Positions 43,926-52,287 of a stretch of DNA of 64,000 nt are shown piece after piece. A program made the translations under genes and the position numbers. How positions within the stretch are numbered: position 1 is the first letter of the stretch; every line of letters begins with the position of its first letter. The notes under the pieces are model-generated. The model saw only the letters and a program-made list of their open reading frames with translations, was not told the DNA's origin and did no database searches. This stretch comes from Brevibacterium sp. 'Marine'. GTDB lineage: Bacteria > Actinomycetota > Actinomycetes > Actinomycetales > Brevibacteriaceae. Location of the stretch: NCBI RefSeq assembly GCF_012844365.1, contig NZ_CP051626.1:3162001-3226000 (forward strand), given 5' to 3'.

Positions 43926-45068
43926 TCAGCCTCGGCCGGGGTGCAGCAGAACCTTCGAATAGCCTTCGTCGCGTTTGTCGAATTTCGCGTATGCATCCGG
44001 AGCGTCGGACAGCGGCAGCTCCTGAGAGACGACGAAGCCCGGCTGCGCCCGTCCTGCGATGATGAGGTCGCGCAGCTGATGTGCATACCGCTTGGCATCG
44101 GCCTGTCCGGTGCCGATCGACTGCCCTTTCTCAAACAGCCGGCCGATCCTGACCAGCAGCTCCCCCTTTGCCGAATGTTCGTCAGGAGCTCCCGGATCGG
44201 AGGGCAAGTACAGACCGACGACGCCGATGCCACCGGTGTGACGGACCGTGCCGACGAGCTGGTTGAGCACTGCGGCCGGTTGCTCCTCGCCGTCGGCCGC
44301 CGTCGCCTGATAGCCCACGGCGTCGATTCCGCGATCAACGCCGTAGTCGCCGAGAGCCTCGGTGATCTGTTCGACCGGGTCACCGTCGTCGAAGTTGATC
44401 GGCTCAGCTCCGATGCTCTTGACGAGGTCCAGGCGGCTGGACACGTGATCGACCGAGAAGACCCGGCTCGCCCCCTTGAGAAAGGCAGAGTATGCGGCCA
44501 TCATGCCCACCGGTCCGGCACCGTAGACGGCCACCGTCTCGCCGGGCCGCACTCCCGCCAGTTCAGTCGCATGATAGCCGGTGGGGAAGATGTCGGCGAG
44601 CAGTGAGAATTCCTTCTCGTGCTCGTCTCCGGGCGGCAGCGGCACACAGTTGTAATCTGCGAACGGCACGCGCAGGTATTCGGCCTGACCGCCGCCGTAG
44701 GGTCCCATGCCGACGTAGCCGTAGGCACCACCGGCGGTTCCCGGCTCGTTGACCGTCAGACAGAACGCCGACTTGCCGGCACGGCAGTTGTCGCAGAACC
44801 CGCAGGCCACGTTGAAGGGCAGAACGACGCGGTCGCCCTTCTTCACTGTGGACACACCCGAGCCGACCTCCTCGACGATGCCCATGTTCTCATGCCCGAA
44901 AGTGATTCCCGGTCGGGCATCCGTGCGCCCTTCGTACATATGCAGATCCGAACCGCAGATCGCTGCGGTGGTGATGCGCACGAGCACATCTGTCGGATCC
45001 TGGATCGTCGCATCTTCGACTTCTTCGACCGCGACCTCGTGCGGCCCTTTGTAGACGACTGCCTTCAT
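43926..45068 (-). CDS. Zinc-dependent alcohol dehydrogenase, formaldehyde-dehydrogenase-like
   Basis: 380 aa. Catalytic zinc region AAICGSDLHMYEGR (Cys 38) and GHENMGIVEEVG; structural zinc cysteines in CGFCDNCRAGKSAFC; NAD motif AVYGAGPVGMMAAYSAF. The segment ADIFPTGYHATELAGVRPGE and the insertion near 260-300 are those of glutathione-independent formaldehyde dehydrogenases (FdhA type). Likely detoxifies aldehydes; formaldehyde itself is inferred. Monocistronic. Confidence 0.88.
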   Translation of the reverse strand: MKAVVYKGPHEVAVEEVEDATIQDPTDVLVRITTAAICGSDLHMYEGRTDARPGITFGHENMGIVEEVGSGVSTVKKGDRVVLPFNVACGFCDNCRAGKSAFCLTVNEPGTAGGAYGYVGMGPYGGGQAEYLRVPFADYNCVPLPPGDEHEKEFSLLADIFPTGYHATELAGVRPGETVAVYGAGPVGMMAAYSAFLKGASRVFSVDHVSSRLDLVKSIGAEPINFDDGDPVEQITEALGDYGVDRGIDAVGYQATAADGEEQPAAVLNQLVGTVRHTGGIGVVGLYLPSDPGAPDEHSAKGELLVRIGRLFEKGQSIGTGQADAKRYAHQLRDLIIAGRAQPGFVVSQELPLSDAPDAYAKFDKRDEGYSKVLLHPGRG

Positions 45069-45400
45069 CGGATATTCACCTCCGTGGCCGCCTCAGCGAC
45101 GGCCTCGTCGTTGTCGACGGTTGGTCCGCTCACCCCTGCGGCCACGGCGGCCGCGTCATCGGGAAGTGCGAACGGAATACCGCCTGAAGGCCATTGTGGA
45201 CCTGCCTGCCGATCGGACGGAAGCCCCCCTCAGCCGGCTGCCCGAGCAGCCGGTCCTCGACCACCGCGAAGGTTTCTGCGGGTATGGTGGAATCAGCAGT
45301 GAGGCGCACGCTGCGGCAGGGGCAGTCGTCGACACGAGCACTGTGTACGACTCGCCTGCTCTGGACAGTCGAGAGAGTTGAAGTCGTGACGGAGGAGTCT
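45069..45400. other. 332-base gap between the ADH and esterase genes
   Basis: Divergent promoter region. It contains a small hairpin CCGGCTG/CAGCCGG (45234-45253), a GGCCGCCTCAGCGA variant word (45091-45104) and a possible -10 (TATGGT) near 45283. No gene is supported, although one frame stays open from 45194. Confidence 0.5.
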
Positions 45401-46462
45401 ATGAAACTCGTCGGGGAGGCATCTGCTGGAGCGACATGCACTGCGATTCCCGCAGACATCCTCACCGGAATGTCTGACCAGATGCGGGCCGTGCTCGAAC
45501 TCCAGTCCGCCCGCGCCGCGGACTGTGCCCAGGCAGGACTGCGGGCGGTGAAGGACGACATGGATCCCGAAACGGCACGCCTGACAGCGAACCGTGCCGA
45601 ATACTGCGCCGAACGCTCCTACTGGAACGAAGGCGGCCCGACGATGGCCCGCACTGATGACGGGCATATCCGCGCCGCCGAAGTCGACGTTCCGATCCGC
45701 ATCCACCGGCCCCTCGCCGAGGCGGTCCTGCCCGGGATCGTGTTCCTCCACGGAGGCGGGTTCACCGTCGGCAACCTCGACACCCATGACCGCATCATGC
45801 GGGTGCTCGCCGAGGCGAGCGGAAGCGCCGTCATCGGAGTGGACTATTCGCTGTCCCCCGAAGCGAAGTTCCCGCAGGCACTCCACGAATGCGCGGGCAT
45901 CGTCGACCACCTGGCCGCACACGGCGTGGACTTCGGCGTCGACGGTGCCCGATTGGCCGTCGCCGGCGACTCGGCCGGGGCCGGACTGACGCTGGGCACC
46001 GCTCTGCTGTTGCGCGACGACCCCACCGCCGCCGGGGCACGATCGTCGGCATTCTCCTCGCTGCGCGCTCTCATCTCGGTCTACGGCAGTCACGGACTGG
46101 TCGACTCCGCCAGCCGAAGGCTCTTCGGCGGGGAGTGGGACGGCATGGGCGCCAACGATCTCAACAACTTCAGGGACGACTACTTCGCCGTCCCCGAGGA
46201 CGAGCAGTCGCCGTTCGCGTCCCATCTCACAGCTGACCTGTCCGGTCTGCCGCCGGTGTTCGTCGCCGGCGCCGGGCTCGACCCGCTGCGCGATGACAGC
46301 CGCGCCTTGGCTCGGTCACTGGCACGGGCGGGCAACGATGTCGAGTTCGAGGAGTACCCGAATGTGCTCCACTCTTTCCTCCACTTCGGCCGCCTCGTCG
46401 ATGAAACCGACAAGGCGCTGGCCAGCGCTGCCGACTTCGCAGCCGACCGTATCCGTCGATGA
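45401..46462 (+). CDS. Hormone-sensitive-lipase-type esterase (alpha/beta hydrolase)
   Basis: 353 aa. Oxyanion-hole FLHGGGFTVG (about 116-125), nucleophile GDSAGAG (near 190), acid in GLDPLRDDS and His in NVLHSFLHF. N-terminal cap of about 90 residues (MRAVLELQSARAADCAQAG) is typical of acetyl-esterase-like enzymes. ATG 45401 is chosen for GGAGGAG just upstream; the frame is open further up. The DNA for HRPLAEAVLPG contains CCCCTCGCCGAGGCGG. Confidence 0.85.
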   Translation: MKLVGEASAGATCTAIPADILTGMSDQMRAVLELQSARAADCAQAGLRAVKDDMDPETARLTANRAEYCAERSYWNEGGPTMARTDDGHIRAAEVDVPIRIHRPLAEAVLPGIVFLHGGGFTVGNLDTHDRIMRVLAEASGSAVIGVDYSLSPEAKFPQALHECAGIVDHLAAHGVDFGVDGARLAVAGDSAGAGLTLGTALLLRDDPTAAGARSSAFSSLRALISVYGSHGLVDSASRRLFGGEWDGMGANDLNNFRDDYFAVPEDEQSPFASHLTADLSGLPPVFVAGAGLDPLRDDSRALARSLARAGNDVEFEEYPNVLHSFLHFGRLVDETDKALASAADFAADRIRR

Positions 46463-46490
46463 ATACAGAGCTGAGAGGACACGTTCAGCG

Positions 46491-46519
46491 GCCCGGGACC
46501 TGATTTCTCAACCCCGGGC
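46491..46519. terminator. Weak hairpin between convergent genes
   Basis: GCCCGGG (46491-46497) and CCCGGGC (46513-46519) can pair with a 15-nt loop between the esterase stop and the convergent YihY-family stop. No T tract. Confidence 0.35.
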
Positions 46520-46577
46520 GGCTCTGACTGCAGGCAGCTGTGCGCCGACGACTGTCTCCATTCGACGGACCGGCTCT

Positions 46578-47465
46578 CTACGGAAGTCGCAACCGCTCGT
46601 CTGCGGCACCGTCGGACTGCCGCTGCCGCTCGCGTTCGATCTCAGCGTCGAACTCGGCACCGAGGAGCAGCGAGAGGTTGACCATCCATATCCAGGCGAG
46701 CCCGACGATCACTCCCCCGATCGACCCATAGGTGACGTTGTAGCTGCTGAAGTTGTTGATATAGAGAACGAAGCAGGCCGACACGGCAAGCAGCACGAGC
46801 AGAGCGACGAACGCACCGAGGCTGACCCAGCGGAACGTCGGCTGCCTGACGTTCGGGGTCACATAGTAGAGCAGAGCGATGAGCAGTATGACGAAGAAGA
46901 CGAAGACCGGCCATCTGACCACGTTCCAGATCAGCAGGGCAGTCGCGCCCATTCCGATGAGCTCGCCGAGCGTCTCGGCGATGGGCCCGGACAGCACGAG
47001 CAGCAGCCCCAGAGCGGCCAGCACGAGAAGCGTGACCACGGTCATCAGCAGCATGAGCGGCTTGAACTTCCAATAGGGACGGGTCTCCTCGACCCGGTAG
47101 ACGGCGTTCAGGGCACGACCGAACGCTCCGACGTATTTCGACGACGACCAGATCGCCAGCAGCAGGCTGCCGATGAGGGTGGCTCCCGCCGACGACGACT
47201 CGGTGAGCTCGACGATGAACGGCCGGATCGCCGAGGCTGCCTCGGCCGAGACTCCGTGGACCAACGAAAGCACCGCCTTCGTGGTCGACTCGGCTTCCCC
47301 GACCACGCCGAGCAGCGAGACCAAGGCGAGGATGGCCGGTGCCGCAGAGAGGAGAACGTAGAAGCCCAGTCCGGCAGCTCTGTCGAGGCACTCGTCTTCG
47401 AGCAGACGTCCAAGAGCGCCCTTGACGATCCGGACTCGATTCAGCCGTGGCGTGGTCCGGCTCAT
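46578..47465 (-). CDS. YihY/BrkB-family membrane protein
   Basis: 295 aa with six helices. RAAGLGFYVLLSAAPAILALVSLLG, IWSSSKYVGAFGRALNAVYRVEETRPYWKFK as adjacent blocks and VTYGSIGGVIVGLAWIWMVNLSLLLGAEFDAEIER at the end are diagnostic of the YihY family (once called ribonuclease BN by mistake). Function unknown, possibly transport. ATG 47465 overlaps the stop of the upstream AI-2E-family gene by 4 bases, so the pair is one operon. Confidence 0.88.
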   Translation of the reverse strand: MSRTTPRLNRVRIVKGALGRLLEDECLDRAAGLGFYVLLSAAPAILALVSLLGVVGEAESTTKAVLSLVHGVSAEAASAIRPFIVELTESSSAGATLIGSLLLAIWSSSKYVGAFGRALNAVYRVEETRPYWKFKPLMLLMTVVTLLVLAALGLLLVLSGPIAETLGELIGMGATALLIWNVVRWPVFVFFVILLIALLYYVTPNVRQPTFRWVSLGAFVALLVLLAVSACFVLYINNFSSYNVTYGSIGGVIVGLAWIWMVNLSLLLGAEFDAEIERERQRQSDGAADERLRLP

Positions 47466-48547
47466 TGCATTCCCACTCTGTAGTCCTTGGCCGCATGGAT
47501 CATCGAGTTGAGAGTCGCGATGACCGGCACGGAGAAGAAGGCTCCGGCGATGCCGGCGACCGCTGCTCCCGCTGTCACCCCGAGGATCACCGCCAAGGGG
47601 TGGATCTTCACTGTGGGTCCTGTCAGCCAGGGCTGCAGGACATGGCTTTCGAGCTGCTGTACGACGATGACGATCCCGAGCATGATCAGGCCGTGGACCC
47701 AGCCGTTGAAGAGCAGCGCCAAGCCTACCGCGACTGCGCCGCCCACGATTGCTCCGACGAACGGCACGAAGGCACCGAGGAAGACCACCAGGGCGATCGG
47801 CACCGCCAATGGGACCCCGAGGATCAGTGCGCCCACTCCGATCCCGATCGCGTCGCTGGCCGCGACGACGAGCTGGATCCGAATGAAGTTCGTCAGCGTC
47901 TTCCACCCGGCCTCGCCGGCCGCCCAGATCCGCGCATGCGCCTTCTTCGGCCAGATGTTGACGACCCAGGTCCAGATGCCCCGTCCGTCGATGAGCGCGA
48001 AGAGGGTGACGAACAGGATGATGAGAGCGCCTTCGATGATATGAGCCGCCGTCGTGCCCACTTCGGCGGCGCCGGAGCCGAGACCTTCTGCATTGTCCTG
48101 CAGCCACTTCCCCGAGGAATCGACGAAATCATTGAGTTTGGCTTCGGTGATTCCGAACGGCTGCATGGCCAAGAACTGCTTCGCCGCGTCCAGGGTTGTC
48201 GCCACCTGCTTCTGGATCTCAGGTATCTCACCTCTGATCTGAACGGTGATGAGGAGGGTGAGTCCGGCCAGCAGGCCGAGAACGGCGACCCAGACGGTCA
48301 CCACCGCCAGCCATTTCGGCCACCGATGCCGCTGCAGGAACGACGACAAGGGCACCAAGAGGGCAGAGAGGACGAGGCCGGCCAGGAACGGGATGACTAT
48401 CTGAGCGACCTGCAGGGCAACGAAGATCGCAACTGTGATCCCTGCGATGATCACCAGCAGGTATCCGGTGAAGCGGGCACCGAGTTTGAGCCCCTCGGGA
48501 ATCGGGTCATCGCGATTCGGAGTCGCGTTCGGCGAACCTTCAGTCAT
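47462..48547 (-). CDS. AI-2E family transporter
   Basis: 361 aa with eight helices. Opens YLLVIIAGITVAIFVALQVAQIVIPFLAGLVLSALLVPLSSFL and has the large loop QIRGEIPEIQKQVATTLDAAKQFL before the C-terminal helices with LGVPLAVPIALVVFLGAFVPFVGAIVGG (blocks of PF01594). Named for E. coli TqsA but members differ in substrate, including Na+/H+ exchange. Co-transcribed with the YihY-like gene. Confidence 0.9.
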   Translation of the reverse strand: MTEGSPNATPNRDDPIPEGLKLGARFTGYLLVIIAGITVAIFVALQVAQIVIPFLAGLVLSALLVPLSSFLQRHRWPKWLAVVTVWVAVLGLLAGLTLLITVQIRGEIPEIQKQVATTLDAAKQFLAMQPFGITEAKLNDFVDSSGKWLQDNAEGLGSGAAEVGTTAAHIIEGALIILFVTLFALIDGRGIWTWVVNIWPKKAHARIWAAGEAGWKTLTNFIRIQLVVAASDAIGIGVGALILGVPLAVPIALVVFLGAFVPFVGAIVGGAVAVGLALLFNGWVHGLIMLGIVIVVQQLESHVLQPWLTGPTVKIHPLAVILGVTAGAAVAGIAGAFFSVPVIATLNSMIHAAKDYRVGMQ

Positions 48548-48672
48548 GGCCCAACACTAATGCCGCGAGGCACTCAGTGGGTGGGTCGTTTCCTTCGGCC
48601 CCGTTCCCTTCTGCAACGGTTCCGGTCAGCGGCCTCCGAGAGAAATCCGAAGAATCACTCAAACTGAATCAC

Positions 48673-48678
48673 TACGGT
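48673..48678 (+). promoter_or_regulatory. -10 hexamer of a leaderless start
   Basis: TACGGT ends 6 nt before the ATG at 48685; no ribosome site is seen. Confidence 0.5.
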
Positions 48679-48684
48679 GTCCCG

Positions 48685-49770
48685 ATGACCAGATTGCGAC
48701 GTTGGCCCTACACCTTCGCCATGGCGCTCGCCCTCCTCGTCGGAGCGGCCGCCGTGGTCTCGTCCCTCTACCTCGACCTCCCGCTGCGGGACCCCGACGG
48801 ATTCCTCGGCCCCTCATACATCCGCCTGCCCCTGCTGGTTCTCGGATTCATCGGCGGCGGGCTGCTCGTGGAAGCCGTGAGGCGACACGGGTGGCGGAAC
48901 CTGCCGACGTCTGTCGTCGACATCGCCAAGAAGGAATGGAACGCCCACCGTCTGCTGTGCATCGGTGCGGGGCTGCTGAGCTTCTACGTCTGCTACGTCG
49001 CCTACCGCAACCTCAAGAGCGTGCTGCCGGTGTTCCGCGAAGGCACCCTCTTCGATCAGCAGCTGTTCCGCCTCGACCAGTGGCTCATGGGCGGCAGCAC
49101 TCCGGCGGTGGTCCTGCACGAACTCCTCGGCACCGGCATGGCGGCGAATCTGCTGTCGATCGCCTATCTCGCCTATCTTCCGCTCATCCCGATCAGCCTC
49201 GGCGCGGTCCTCGTGCTCAATCGCAGACACGCCGTCGGTGCCTGGTATACGACGATGCTCAGCCTCAACTGGGTGCTCGGCACCATCAGCTACTATCTCC
49301 TGCCGTCGGTCGGTCCGGTGTTCAGCCATCCTGACGCCTTCCGGGCGCTGCCCGACACCGGAGTCCGTCAGCTCCAGGAATCCCTCATCGACACGCGACT
49401 CGACTATCTCAGCAACCCGGTCGGCAGCGACTCCATCCAAGGTGTCGCCGCGTTCGCATCGCTTCACGTCTCCGTCACCTTCGCCGCCGCACTGTTCATG
49501 ACGCTGACGAAACAGAACCGCGCCGTCCGAGCGATCACCTGGATCTTCTTCGCAGTGACGGTCGTGGCCACCATCTATTTCGGATGGCATTACCTCCTCG
49601 ACGACATTGCGGGCATCGGCATCGGCGGGGCGTCGGTGGCACTCTCCGCATGGGTGACCGGGCACCGCAGAGCACGCCGACGGCCGGTCGACGCAGTCTC
49701 CGAACCTGTTTCCGTACCCGCCGCGAAGCCCGCGGATTCTGTCTCACACACCGCCGGGGCTATACTGTAA
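48685..49770 (+). CDS. PAP2-family phosphatase / inositol phosphoceramide synthase-like membrane protein
   Basis: 361 aa with about nine helices. Active-site pieces: ISYYLLPSVGPVFSHP, FASLHVSVTFAAAL (SxxxH with catalytic His) and GWHYLLDDIAGIGIG (His near the C-terminus). These place the active site outside the membrane. The spacing and PSVGP element resemble AUR1-like PAP2 proteins, which move phospho-head groups. ATG 48685 is supported by a -10 six nt upstream; the frame is open from 48577. The C-terminal tail overlaps the promoter of the next gene. Confidence 0.85.
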   Translation: MTRLRRWPYTFAMALALLVGAAAVVSSLYLDLPLRDPDGFLGPSYIRLPLLVLGFIGGGLLVEAVRRHGWRNLPTSVVDIAKKEWNAHRLLCIGAGLLSFYVCYVAYRNLKSVLPVFREGTLFDQQLFRLDQWLMGGSTPAVVLHELLGTGMAANLLSIAYLAYLPLIPISLGAVLVLNRRHAVGAWYTTMLSLNWVLGTISYYLLPSVGPVFSHPDAFRALPDTGVRQLQESLIDTRLDYLSNPVGSDSIQGVAAFASLHVSVTFAAALFMTLTKQNRAVRAITWIFFAVTVVATIYFGWHYLLDDIAGIGIGGASVALSAWVTGHRRARRRPVDAVSEPVSVPAAKPADSVSHTAGAIL

Positions 49771-49797
49771 TCACCTGCGAACCCGTTTTTCGGGTTC
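49761..49797 (+). promoter_or_regulatory. Promoter -10 and leader hairpin ahead of the DEAD-box helicase
   Basis: TATACT (49761-49766) lies in the last codons of the PAP2 gene; the leader then folds GAACCCG-TTTTT-CGGGTTC (49779-49797). A leader of about 130 nt precedes the first plausible ATG (49902), suggesting control by RNA structure, as in cold-induced helicase genes. Confidence 0.5.
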
Positions 49798-49901
49798 CCT
49801 GCGTCGTCAGGACGCCTCGTCTCTGCAGCTGGGTGAAAGAACCCGCGCATTTCCGAAGCCGTTTTCTCTCGGCGATCGAGAGCGCCGACAGCGCTCATTC
49901 C

Positions 49902-51590
49902 ATGACCGGCTGCGGCTGCCTGCCACCATTTCACGGCACCGGCACGTCCTCCGGCACGTCGAAGGGCCACACCATCACTACTTCACAGACACGCACCAAC
50001 CCCCGCACCACCCGCACCAAGAAAGCCACCTCGGCACCGACCTCGTTCGCCGAGCTCGGCGTGCCCGCCGCACTCGTCGACTCCCTCGACCGTGAGGGCA
50101 AGACCCAGGCCTTCCCCATCCAGCAGGACACCCTGCCCGACACCCTGGCCGGCCGCGATGTGCTCGGCCGCGGAAAGACCGGATCCGGCAAGACCCTGGC
50201 GTTCTCCATTCCACTCGTCGCCCGCCTCGCCGAATCCGGCAAGGGCACCCAGAAGGTCCGCCACCCGCGCGGACTCGTCCTGGCTCCCACCCGTGAGCTC
50301 GCCACGCAGATCACCGATGTCATCGACCCGCTGGCCAAGGCCGCCGGCCTGAAGACGACGACGATCTTCGGCGGGGTCAAACAGCGTCGGCAGGAGAACG
50401 CCCTCAATGCGGGCGTCGACATCGTCATTGCCTGCCCCGGCCGCCTCGAGGATCTGCTCCAGCAGGACATCCTCACGCTCGAGAACATCGAGGTCACCAT
50501 CCTCGACGAGGCCGATCACATGGCTGACCTGGGCTTCCTGCCCGGAGTCACTCGCATCCTCAAGCAGACCCCGGCCCAGGGGCAGCGGATGTTCTTCTCC
50601 GCGACCTTGGACAACGACGTCGACAAGCTCGTCCGTCGCTTCCTCCACAATGAGGTCCTCCACTCCGTCGATGAGGCGACCTCGCACGTCTCGGCGATGA
50701 CTCACCACGTGTTCGAGGTCTCGGTCGACGACAAGAACGCGCTGGTTCACAAACTCGCCTCCGGCACGGGCCGCCGCATCCTCTTCACCCGCACGAAGCA
50801 CCGGGCCAAACGCTTCGCCCGACAGCTCACCGCTGCCGGCATCCCCGCCGTCGATCTGCACGGCAACCTGTCCCAGGGTGCTCGCGATCGCAACCTCGCC
50901 GCGTTCACCGATGGTGACGCGAAGGTGCTGGTGGCCACGGACATCGCGGCCCGCGGCGTCCACGTCGATTCCGTCGAGCTCGTCGTCCACGTCGATCCCC
51001 CGACCGAACACAAGGCCTACCTGCATCGTTCCGGCCGTACCGCCCGTGCCGGCAGCGCCGGCGACGTGGTCACCGTGATGACACCCGATGAGCGCAAGGA
51101 CACGCAGATCCTGCTGCGCAAGGCCGCCATCAAGGCCTCCCCGCAGAAGGTCACCGCCGACTCCCCCGAGGTGACCGAGCTCGTCGGTGAGATCGCCGAG
51201 TACGTCGCCCCGCAGCCGAAGGAACCGGTGCAGCCGCGCAAGAAGACCGAACCGGCGAAGTCCGGTGGTCGTTCGTCCCGCCGTCGCCGAGGTGGCCGTG
51301 GCGGACGCGGTGGAGGTGCGGGACGCGATGGCGCCGCTGGCGAGAGCACTCGCACGAACTCACGCAGCAGCGACTCCGGCCGCACTGGTCAGAACGGCCG
51401 CAGCGGCGAGGGCAGTCGCCGCCGCGAGACCGGTCGGGGAGGCCGCTCGGGCAATCAGAGCTCGGGAGCGCGCACCAGCCGGTCGGGCGGCCGCCGCACC
51501 GCAGACTCTCGTGGCACGAGCCCTGAGACCCGTCGCCGCAATCGCTCTCGCACCGGAGGTTCGCAGCAGGTCTACTCGACCAGCAGCTGA
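49902..51590 (+). CDS. DEAD-box ATP-dependent RNA helicase with RGG-rich tail
   Basis: 562 aa from ATG 49902. Unwinds structured RNA in ribosome assembly or decay. Motifs: Q (AFPIQQDTLP), I (GRGKTGSGKT, near 90), Ia (PTRELATQ), II (DEAD, near 201), III (FFSATLDND), V (VATDIAARGVHVD) and VI (HRSGRTARAG, near 375). Residues about 450-560 are Arg/Gly/Ser-rich (SRRRRGGRGGRGGGAGRDG), an RNA-binding tail. The start is uncertain: no ribosome site precedes 49902, and the domain begins only near residue 45. Confidence 0.9.
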   Translation: MTGCGCLPPFHGTGTSSGTSKGHTITTSQTRTNPRTTRTKKATSAPTSFAELGVPAALVDSLDREGKTQAFPIQQDTLPDTLAGRDVLGRGKTGSGKTLAFSIPLVARLAESGKGTQKVRHPRGLVLAPTRELATQITDVIDPLAKAAGLKTTTIFGGVKQRRQENALNAGVDIVIACPGRLEDLLQQDILTLENIEVTILDEADHMADLGFLPGVTRILKQTPAQGQRMFFSATLDNDVDKLVRRFLHNEVLHSVDEATSHVSAMTHHVFEVSVDDKNALVHKLASGTGRRILFTRTKHRAKRFARQLTAAGIPAVDLHGNLSQGARDRNLAAFTDGDAKVLVATDIAARGVHVDSVELVVHVDPPTEHKAYLHRSGRTARAGSAGDVVTVMTPDERKDTQILLRKAAIKASPQKVTADSPEVTELVGEIAEYVAPQPKEPVQPRKKTEPAKSGGRSSRRRRGGRGGRGGGAGRDGAAGESTRTNSRSSDSGRTGQNGRSGEGSRRRETGRGGRSGNQSSGARTSRSGGRRTADSRGTSPETRRRNRSRTGGSQQVYSTSS

Positions 51591-51605
51591 CATCCTCACA
51601 GTGTG

Positions 51606-51658
51606 ATAACTCTCCGCATATAGTACACTTTGGTGTACTATATGCGGAGAGTTATTCT
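51606..51658. promoter_or_regulatory. 23-bp perfect inverted repeat overlapping a promoter (MarR operator and/or terminator)
   Basis: Arms 51606-51628 and 51633-51655 are exact reverse complements around TTTG. Core TAGTACAC/GTGTACTA looks like a MarR-type operator. A -35 (TTGGTG, 51630-51635), 17-bp spacer and -10 (TATTCT, 51653-51658) overlap the right arm, so a bound regulator would block the promoter of the downstream MarR gene. The same hairpin lies 15 bases past the helicase stop. Confidence 0.7.
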
Positions 51659-51683
51659 TCTGCGATCGAGGGGCGGGAATCAG

Positions 51684-51689
51684 TAGGAT
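51684..51689 (+). promoter_or_regulatory. Second -10, 6 nt before the MarR ATG
   Basis: TAGGAT followed by a 6-nt gap to ATG 51696, matching the leaderless pattern elsewhere in the window. Confidence 0.4.
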
Positions 51690-51695
51690 TGCGGC

Positions 51696-52274
51696 ATGCA
51701 GCCATCGGAGTCCGCGGGCGCTCACGACCCGATCACAGAGAATATGTACACCGGATCGCAGAACAGCTTTCCCGGCGACCTCATCGACTCCTCCGATCTG
51801 TCGAACGCCGACCGCGAGCAGATCGCTCAGCTCATGGACGCGCTTGCCCGACTGCGCGAGGCCGAACGCACCCTCGCCGAGGCTTCGCGCAGATTCATGA
51901 AGCTCAGCGAGCAGGACATGCGTGCATTGCACTATCTCATCGCAGCGAAGCGGCAGAACGCAGTCGTGACCCCGAAGATGCTGTCTGCCCATATGCTCAT
52001 GTCGGCAGCCTCGGTGACGAAGCTGATCAATCGCCTGGAGCGGGAGGGGCATGTCATCAGGAAGCTCCATCCCAGCGATCGCCGGGCATATGCCATCGAC
52101 GTCACCGCGGAGACGGCGCGCTCGGCACGAGAGACCGTGGGGCGCGCCCAGGCCAGACGGATCCATGCCGCCGTCCGCCTCACCAGCCGCGAACGCGATG
52201 CCGTCATCCGCTTCCTCGACGGCATGACCGACGAGCTGTCGCTGAGCAACGCCGACTGGGCGAAGCCGCTGTGA
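51696..52274 (+). CDS. MarR family transcriptional regulator
   Basis: 192 aa. A 65-residue N-terminal extension (disordered, then a helix ADREQIAQLMDALARLREAERTL) precedes the winged HTH: EQDMRALHYLIAAKRQN, PKMLSAHMLMSAASVTKLINRLEREGHVIRKLHPSDRRAY with the wing DRR. First gene of an apparent operon with photolyase (13 bases on) and an epimerase, so probably a light or stress switch for DNA repair. It likely binds the 23-bp-arm palindrome upstream. Confidence 0.88.
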   Translation: MQPSESAGAHDPITENMYTGSQNSFPGDLIDSSDLSNADREQIAQLMDALARLREAERTLAEASRRFMKLSEQDMRALHYLIAAKRQNAVVTPKMLSAHMLMSAASVTKLINRLEREGHVIRKLHPSDRRAYAIDVTAETARSARETVGRAQARRIHAAVRLTSRERDAVIRFLDGMTDELSLSNADWAKPL

Positions 52275-52287
52275 TCGGAGGCGACCG

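Noticed and set aside
45194-45400. 70-residue N-terminal extension of the esterase
   Set aside because: Cys/Arg/Ser-rich with no homology; the GGAGGAG site before ATG 45401 is strong.
51606-51655. Insertion-sequence end or attachment site
   Set aside because: No transposase or integrase gene and no target duplication are nearby; position over a promoter fits an operator or terminator better.
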